From: Zerene cesonia
Taxonomy: Eukaryota > Arthropoda > Insecta > Lepidoptera > Pieridae
Assembly (NCBI RefSeq): GCF_012273895.1
Contig: NC_052102.1
Coordinates: 930,001-994,000, forward strand
Reading direction: 5' to 3'
Length of the DNA: 64,000 bases
A model generated the notes under the pieces. It did no database searches. It was not told the origin of the DNA and saw only the letters and a program-made list of their open reading frames with translations. A program made the translations under genes and the position numbers. Positions 57,240 to 64,000 of this stretch are shown here, piece by piece. The first letter of the stretch is position 1, and every line of letters begins with the position of its first letter.

Positions 57240-57910
57240 AACACTATTGCTCGTTTGAGAACGTATCGGGGGTGATAGCGAGCGCGACCGCGGGGTGTTA
57301 ATTTAGGGCCGGTGCAACGATCGATGTCTGGCCCTGCATCGCGACAATAAGGGAGGAGCGGGCAGATAGAAATCAATACGGTGTCCATCATCGCTTGCAC
57401 CCTCCCCGCCCGCTCTATCGCCTGCGCTTTGCACCCGGGAAATGCATTTTCCGCAATACCGTCGCTTTTGAGCCGAACAGTGATTTTAACGCGATTATAA
57501 TTGTGTGTAAAAATAATTTGGGATTCGTACAATTTTTTTTCGGGTGTCCGGTATTGAATGCACCGTTCGCCGTGCTCGTTTGTGTGATGTACGCGCGTGC
57601 GATCCGTAGCGCGTCACGCGGGCGACTGTCTCCCCGCCACTCGGCTGAGAATAAACAGGGGGGGTAGTGCGGGGGTGTCGGGGGGGAGCGGGGGCGGTGC
57701 AGCCTGCACGCCCACACGCCCCGCGAGCCGGACACATGCACGGAAGCTCGCGGCGGCAGGGTGTCAGACTTGACACCGCTATGCAAAAAGCACTGACGCA
57801 CGCCGTGCATAGAAATCGATTGCGTTATGGATGACGTGAACTGTGAACGTCTGCGAGTGATACACAACGGGGTTGCATGCGATGCTCCATGCGAGTCCAT
57901 TTCGCTGAAG
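57240..57910 (-). promoter_or_regulatory. ab: CpG-rich probable promoter / 5'UTR region of abrupt
   Basis: A block rich in G+C and CpG (for example around 57280-57420 and 57580-57780) stands out from AT-rich flanks, 430-1100 bases upstream of the abrupt start codon. An open frame of 161 codons on the minus strand (57415-57900) looks like a by-product of base composition and I do not call it a gene. The promoter role is inferred from position. Confidence 0.35.
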
Positions 57911-58018
57911 CGCTTTCTATAGATATAGATAATATATATTATTTGAATCGCACTCTATCTAGAGTCTTTCCATCAAGTATTTTTCAAGTACTTCTCTTTT
58001 TTCTATTTATGAGCACGG

Positions 58019-58099
58019 TGACATGAACTAAATGCGTCATTGAGCAAAATAATTATATGTTATTTTGCTCGATCTAAACGATGCCTTTGGTTCATGTCC
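58019..58099. ncRNA. imperfect hairpin of pre-miRNA size upstream of abrupt
   Basis: ACATGAAC (58021-58028) pairs with GTTCATGT (58090-58097). The middle pairs with mismatches, and GAGCAAAATAA (58042-58052) pairs with TTATTTTGCTC (58060-58070) around a 7-nt loop. The 81-nt length and mismatched mid-stem resemble an insect pre-miRNA. I do not recognise a known miRNA; expression is unknown. Confidence 0.3.
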
Positions 58100-59869
58100 C
58101 ATCTGTACTAGAATATAAATTTATCTATTTTATCCTCCCTAATATAAATGACGAGAAATACCAGGGATTTTCGCATCACATTCGCGGACAATAACTAATA
58201 GTGTAATGTTTTTTTTTTCCTTAAAATAAACAATGTATAAATATGTATAAACTAAATGTTATTGTAATGCGCACCTACCATAATTTATGCGATTTTTTTT
58301 TGTAGAAGTGTGATGCAGGAATATTATTTATTCACCATGTTATGTTATCATAAAGCGTCACCAAATATTCGTAGGAGACGCACATTTACTATCCTAAACA
58401 CATTAGCGCAATTTACGAATGTTTGAATCCAAGATAAAATCATTTGCAAATTTACAGTTGTGAGTTTGCGTATTCGTGTATGTGTGAGTGACCGGCATTA
58501 GATGACGCTCTGAAATTCGACATGCGTCGTCTATATTGTAATTTTGTTGTGTCTTATGTTTTTGCGTGTGATTTGCGAGAAATATGCGATATAACTTGTT
58601 GCTATCGTTTCTTCTGTTGGATGTTTTCTATTACATGGATAAATATGTTTTCCATTTGAAATATTTTAAAGTGTAATTAAACTTATAAAAAAAAAATAGA
58701 AATAAGGCAATGGTTACTGTTCAGTAAATTAAACAGTTATTTAATTTTTGTTTATATATAGCAATAGGAATAGAATAGACAGTTATTAACAAAACAATTG
58801 AAGAAATAAATATACATTTTTATATCACGATACACTTTTTTATATTACAAATAGTAGGCAAAGTTCAAAGTGAAATTGACGTAAAATTTAAAACGCTTTC
58901 TTGTCATTATGCATTTTAAACCGTTAATTTTAAAACATACATTATAAGTTCCAATTTCAAATGAACTCTGAACAATAATTGTGTGCAAGTTAAAAATAAA
59001 TCAACATAGAATCCACACCCAGGCACAGATTAAAAAAAACAGAGCTCGCCGCACAGAGTAACAAAATAGAGGCTTTACGTCCGATCATTCGTCAAGCGGG
59101 CGGGAAAATCTCCACTGGGGGGGAGGGTTGCGTAACCGGAAGTGCGGATTAGGAATCAATAGTGGGGTAATGATAGTTGTATTGTAATGGATGTAATGCG
59201 CTGTTTGGTGCGCGAACGTTGCTTATTTATGTGCTATTTCTTGGTGTTTTTTTTGGCGGGAGCTGGGCTTTATTCTTTTTTTTCAGACTGAGACGTAGTT
59301 GGAGAAAAGTGTGAGTTGCAGTAGTCGATTTAATTTACACGTTGTCTTTAAGAAAATTTTATGAGATTGAAGTCTTACCATAGGTGCATTTAATTTACAC
59401 GAAATGCAATGTTTACGTATTTTCTATTTTTCCTTGCATAATTTTACTCAAACTCAAAAGCAAAACTTAGTAAGTATACCTACTTACTAATAGGTGGTAC
59501 TTGATACAAAAATAGTATGTATTCAAATTATTTTATTGCTTTTTCTAATGCTCACACCTTAAATCAATGAAGAGTCCAAAAGCAATGCAACATAACAATA
59601 TATAAGATATTGAAATATTTTCCAGTCAAACCAGCGATATTTCCACCCCATCCCTCCGGCGTCTTAGCGGTCATCTCTCTCCCTTTATTTAGTAATCGTA
59701 AACTGAATAAACAGCTGTGGATGTCTGTTATACTTGTACATTGTGAGATTCGGTCAAGAAGGGAGCCGATTTGCTTGGAAAGCATGATAGGAAATGTACC
59801 TAACTGGTAGCTGTTTTTCATTTGCTTCAAGAGGTCGAAATACTAGTTTCAATAGGTTATGTTATCTTA

Positions 59870-60058
59870 ATTGGCCCGTTTCCTTTTCCTCACCCGTCCC
59901 AGTCCATTCCTTCTTTCCAGTCGTTAATCCTTTCCTTTTCCCTTACCCCAGCAGCGCATTCGCAGAGATATTACCTTTGCGAACGTTCATGGGCGGTGGT
60001 GATCGCTTACCATCAGGCGAACCATCAGCTCAGTTGTCCGCTATGACATAAAAAAAAT
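59870..60058 (+). mobile_element. dispersed repeat, family C (nearly complete)
   Basis: Runs from 'GGCCCGTTTCCTTTTCC' through 'CCATTCCTTCTTTCCAGT' and 'GCATTCGCAGAGATATTACC' to 'TGATCGCTTACCATCAGGCG', 'CAGCTCAGTTGTCCGC' and 'TATGACATAAAAAAA'. The A-rich end suggests a retroposed, SINE-like element. Further tail copies are at about 60480-60520 and 63885-63935. Confidence 0.6.
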
Positions 60059-63000
60059 TCAAAAATTGTACACTTTATCAAAATATGATGATATTAAAGT
60101 CTCCGTATAGCTAGCTCGATTATTGTAAATAAAATAAATTATAGCACCTAATAATAAATTGAGTGATGTAAAGTATATACCTGTATTAAATATTACTTAA
60201 TAGTGTGATGAGTTTTTATTTTAAATGAATAAAATAATTTATATGTATTTTCTTCAATGCATACTTTTTTATTTGGCTCTCAAATTATTCTAATTTTTTT
60301 TTGATCAGATAGCCAACAAGACTATCTTCTATAAAACGTCTATCTTACTTTACTTATTTATTTATAAATCTAATATTTCTCACATTTAGATATATTATAT
60401 CCCAGCATTATAATAGTGTTTTGCAATGTGGATGGATATGCCACTGTAGACTATATAAATACCATCCAAATAGATACTTACCAACAAGCAAACCACCAGC
60501 TTTTCCGCTATGACACAAAAAGTTAACGATGACTGCTTATTTTTCCTCTTAGTATCTCCTTTTCAAATAGAGGAAAGAGTATTATTTGCCTCAGTTAATC
60601 TACAATTATGAAATATATGAAAACACGTAAAAGAAAAGATAAAAAATACAGAGACAAGGTATAAGTGTCATAAATACGCAGCCATTGTCGATGTATTTTG
60701 TGTTAGAACGTCCATAGTCGCCTATTGTATAGCGGTTTGATTCCGACAATTGCGCCCTTCCCTCCCCCGGGGGGTGTGGTGCAAATATTATCGATGGCAT
60801 AGATAATGGTAGGGTTTTATGCCGTTTTAGCATGGTTTTTTACTGGTTTGGAGGCGATTCATAGCTAGATTTGCTTTTTATTGACTAGAGTATTCAAGGA
60901 ATGAAAGTTCCTACTAGGTCATTGTAACTATCGAATTGATAAACTGTTTTTATTGGTAGTTTTTAAGGAGTTATTGTGGATGATTCATATTTAAATGGTT
61001 TATGTCAAGCTTGAAATGCATTCTAAAATTCTAGCTAACAAATACACACGATTTAATTTTATAACAGACTGACTTGAATTAAAAAGTCACCATTTATCAC
61101 GGATCTAATAAAATACATGCACACCAACAGATAAAAAATAATTAATTATCTATGGGTTCGGATATTAAATAATCTGTGGCCGCTTATTATAAGGTATTTT
61201 AATAAAGATTGACAGTTATTATTCTGGACATAAAATGTTGGCCGGATATTGTGCGAAATTTTACGGTCACAATTAATCGCTTTGTTTACGGAACGAGATA
61301 ACGTAAACAACTAAACAAATAAAACGCAATATGAGTTTGTTTTCTCAATTTGCGTTTTAATATTTTCAATAAACACATAAATAACGCATTTCCTTAAATC
61401 GACTGTAATGAAAATCAGTACTTTGTTAAGTTTGTGGAATGTTCATTAATCTTAAGGCAAAAACTATGGAATGGGTTTGGGTGAAATTTGGTAAGATAGA
61501 TTTAAATGGAGTTCGGGTAAGATCTCCTGAAGCAATAATAATTGCTCTCGAACTGTTAATTGACCACTTAATTCCGTACTATAAAACTGCGAATTCTTAA
61601 AATCGATAGTAGTGACATGAAGTAAAACAATTCACATTCTAGTGAGGAATACCATCACTTTTCCATAATGAAAATAGGAAACTGAAAAACATTTGTGATG
61701 GATCTGTCACTACCATGAAGAACTGATTTTAACTTTAATTATTTTAATAGATTCCACTTGCAATCTTACTTAATCACACTAAAAAAAGTAGATATTTCAG
61801 GATCTATCCTGAGAGTGAGCTATAAATTGCTTGTAAGCAGAAAATGGGCCGGGAATAGGTACTTTGTGATGGTGGAGGTAATTAATTGTGAAATGCAACT
61901 TTACTGGGACTTCGCAAATACTAAATGGAAAGTAGAGAGCGTCTATCTAGCATTTGGTAGTTAGATGGATTATATGGATTTTAAAATCGAAAATCGATGA
62001 AGCAAGTACAGAAGAAACAGTTATTGTAGTTTTCTCTTTCTGTGCCTCTTGAATGATTAAAATCTATCTATCGATCTTTAACTTTGAGTGTTGAACAAAA
62101 TTTCTGTTCTTTTAAGCTGAATAAAAAACATGTTTTTAAACACACACACACACATATTTTATTAATAAAAAAAATAAGCCATGTGATTTCTTACTTCGAC
62201 AAAATTGATTTCTCCTTTCATACAATCGAAATAGATAATAATATTTCCAAAAAGGTAGAGGCCTTTTCCACATTCCCAAAAATACATTACATCACCGATC
62301 ATTTTAGTGGAACAAGCGCGAAGGCTTTGCTTCCTGCGCTAAATATAGCCGGGGGTCAGTGGGGGCAATGGGCGAGGGGAAAAGGGGGCGAGTGTTGTGG
62401 TTGATTCACACTTATACACCTGTGCATTGTTGTGTTTTGGGCCATTTTAAAAGAGATTGCAACTATCTGAAAGAAAGAAAGACGTTTATTTAAATGACGT
62501 GTCATACAGTAAGTTTACAAATAATGTTTAGGTACAAGTTAAACATAAAGAAAAAATACTCAATTGATCTTTTTAACCTAGATACATGCGTCTGTGCAGT
62601 ATAAAAACAAATGATAAAAATCTGCTAATATTATTCTATCTTATTTGCGAATATGGCATTAATTTTGTTATTTTCATGATTACGTAATTTCGTTTTTACA
62701 AACAACAAAAACAAAAAGGTTACGAGACTTTTTGTATATTTAATATGAAATTTCAGCTAAATTTGTTGAGAAGTTTTTGCATCAAAGATAGGTGACCTCA
62801 GACTCTTCTCTTGCGCTTAATAGTATTGATTTAACATTGGAAAATGCTGCGATTCCTGCCACTAGTTTCGCAGTTTTGTAGATATAATAAATATTTCAGT
62901 ACACTTGTAATGCATTTACATAGATAAAATCGTTCTGGTAGTCCACTGAAGACGAATCATCAGCTGACAGTGAAGAAGAAATCCCTCAAACCTTGGATTT

Positions 63001-63619
63001 ATTCAGAACAATTCTCTGTATACAATTTGCGCGTGTCTTTGATTGCTTTTCCTGGTTCGTGCTTATGAATTCTGATTAAACGTTACGTCTATAGAATATA
63101 TGTGATCCAAATTACTAAGCCCTTAAGAAAAATTATTAGTAATTAGTCCTTAACACTTTAAACTACCATTACCCATTCAGGTAGGTGTGGCGTACAATAC
63201 ATCCCCTTTAAGGCAATTACGATCATGCGTTGCGTACTACGTTTCGTAATAAATTTAGCTTCCTGTGCGGGTAATTGGGAACGACCAAATAAGGCATTAA
63301 GCCGTGCAAGCCACTCTGGTAATTTAGACGCGGAAGCAAGCGAAGCCACGCTGAGCGAAGCATTGCACCAACACGCAAACGACACGCGTGCTTATGGAGT
63401 TATGTTGTGGGTCCTGTAGGAGATACTATGGAATTTTGGTTTGTACCGATCTTGATGTCTGAAGTTTGTAAGTAAATATCAGCCAATAGTTGGTATATAA
63501 TAGGAATGATGGCTAGTGCGACTAAGCTATCACGCACAAAAAATATCGAGAACATATGAGATCACAGAGTGAGTACAGAAAATATCTCTATCACTACATA
63601 GTACAAAACAAAGTCGCTT

Positions 63620-63788
63620 TCCCTGTCCCTATGTCCCTATGTATGCTTAAATCTTAAAAACTACGCAACGGATTTTGGTGGGGTTATTTTTAATAGATAG
63701 AGTGATTCAAGAGGAAGATTTATATGTATGTTTACATCTATTAAACTATTCCGAATTAACGCGAACGAAGCCGCGGACAAAAGCTAGT
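63620..63788 (+). mobile_element. degenerate Helitron-like fragment
   Basis: Has 'ctatgtatgcttaaatctt', 'aactacgcaacggatttt' and ends GCGAACGAAGCCGCGGACAA-AAGCTAGT, the layout of a third lepidopteran CTAGT-ending repeat. A partial reverse relative is at about 37430-37690. Confidence 0.5.
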
Positions 63789-63884
63789 ATTGTATAATTA
63801 AACGTGGAAGGACCTGGAATTGTAACTTTGTTCCAAGTTTCTTAAGAAATACTTTTAATACGTTCACTACGTTCAGTTGTGCTG

Positions 63885-63935
63885 ATTGATTATCATCAGG
63901 TGAACCACCAGCTCAGTTGCCCGCAATGACATAAA
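63885..63935 (+). mobile_element. dispersed repeat, family C (tail)
   Basis: 'GATTATCATCAGGTGAACC', 'CCAGCTCAGTTGCCCGC' and 'AATGACATAAAAAAA' match the tail of the element at 59870-60058. Confidence 0.5.
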
Positions 63936-64000
63936 AAAATCACTAATTTTTTAAGAGCCATATATTACAACTTATAAATGGTCTAGTAGAATTTAATAAA

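Larger units (their letters stand above)
58100..64000. other. gene-poor sequence upstream of abrupt
   Basis: AT-rich with scattered repeats (family C at 59870-60058 and 63885-63935, a Helitron-like fragment at 63620-63788). Open frames here are short and without recognisable protein features. It may hold abrupt enhancers, but nothing in the sequence proves it. Confidence 0.45.

Noticed and set aside
57415..57900. 161-codon open frame on the minus strand upstream of abrupt
   Set aside because: Composition follows the CpG-rich block (Arg/Pro/Ser/His-rich), overlapping frames are also open, and no domain or splice link is visible.
58019..58099. Calling the hairpin miR-87
   Set aside because: Only the first eleven bases resemble the mature miR-87 seed region; the rest and the arm position do not match.
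1..64000. CRISPR arrays, operons, ribosome binding sites, prophage
   Set aside because: The window is clearly spliced insect nuclear DNA; tandem repeats here lack the repeat-spacer pattern.

Overview
The window is nuclear DNA of an insect, almost certainly a moth or butterfly. Introns are AT-rich, many exons are very GC-rich, splice sites are GT/AG, and there are several copies of the lepidopteran Helitron family ending in CTAGT, tRNA-derived SINEs and other lepidopteran repeats. Four assembly gaps of exactly 1000 N (from 3793, 18111, 33673 and 41946) are placeholders whose real size is unknown.

Region 1 (1-28.2 kb, + strand) is the 3' half of tweek/BLTP1, a giant bridge-like lipid transfer protein. 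I can place 45 consecutive coding exons (about 2,540 codons), all phase-consistent except across the gap in one proline-rich exon. The gene starts upstream of the window. Its introns carry a Helitron, tRNA-type SINEs, a LINE remnant, a short-LTR retrotransposon with 5-bp target duplications, and a recurrent short motif close to exon borders.

Region 2 (30.6-35.4 kb, - strand) is a complete 7-exon Atg3 (326 aa), the E2-like enzyme that lipidates Atg8. Region 3 (36.1-40.7 kb, + strand) is a complete 4-exon Fis1 (149 aa), the tail-anchored mitochondrial fission protein. Atg3 and Fis1 are divergent, with 733 bp between start codons. tweek and Atg3 are convergent.

Region 4 (40.7-44.4 kb) holds a gap, probable 3'UTR sequence and one weak orphan terminal exon. 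Region 5 (44.4-56.8 kb, - strand) is abrupt, a BTB zinc-finger transcription factor, complete from start codon to stop (13 exons, 668 aa in the canonical form). Between the common exons and the canonical zinc-finger exons lie three further in-phase terminal exons. Each encodes a different pair of C2H2 fingers and its own stop, so the locus can encode at least four DNA-binding specificities on one BTB body.

Region 6 (56.8-64 kb) is sequence upstream of abrupt: a CpG-rich probable promoter, an imperfect pre-miRNA-sized hairpin and scattered repeats, with no convincing gene.

The most notable points are the zinc-finger exon array of abrupt, the exon-border motif in tweek (with inverted copies flanking groups of exons), and a strong splice donor inside the last Fis1 codons that would swap the targeting tail. 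All calls come from reading the sequence; no database search was possible.
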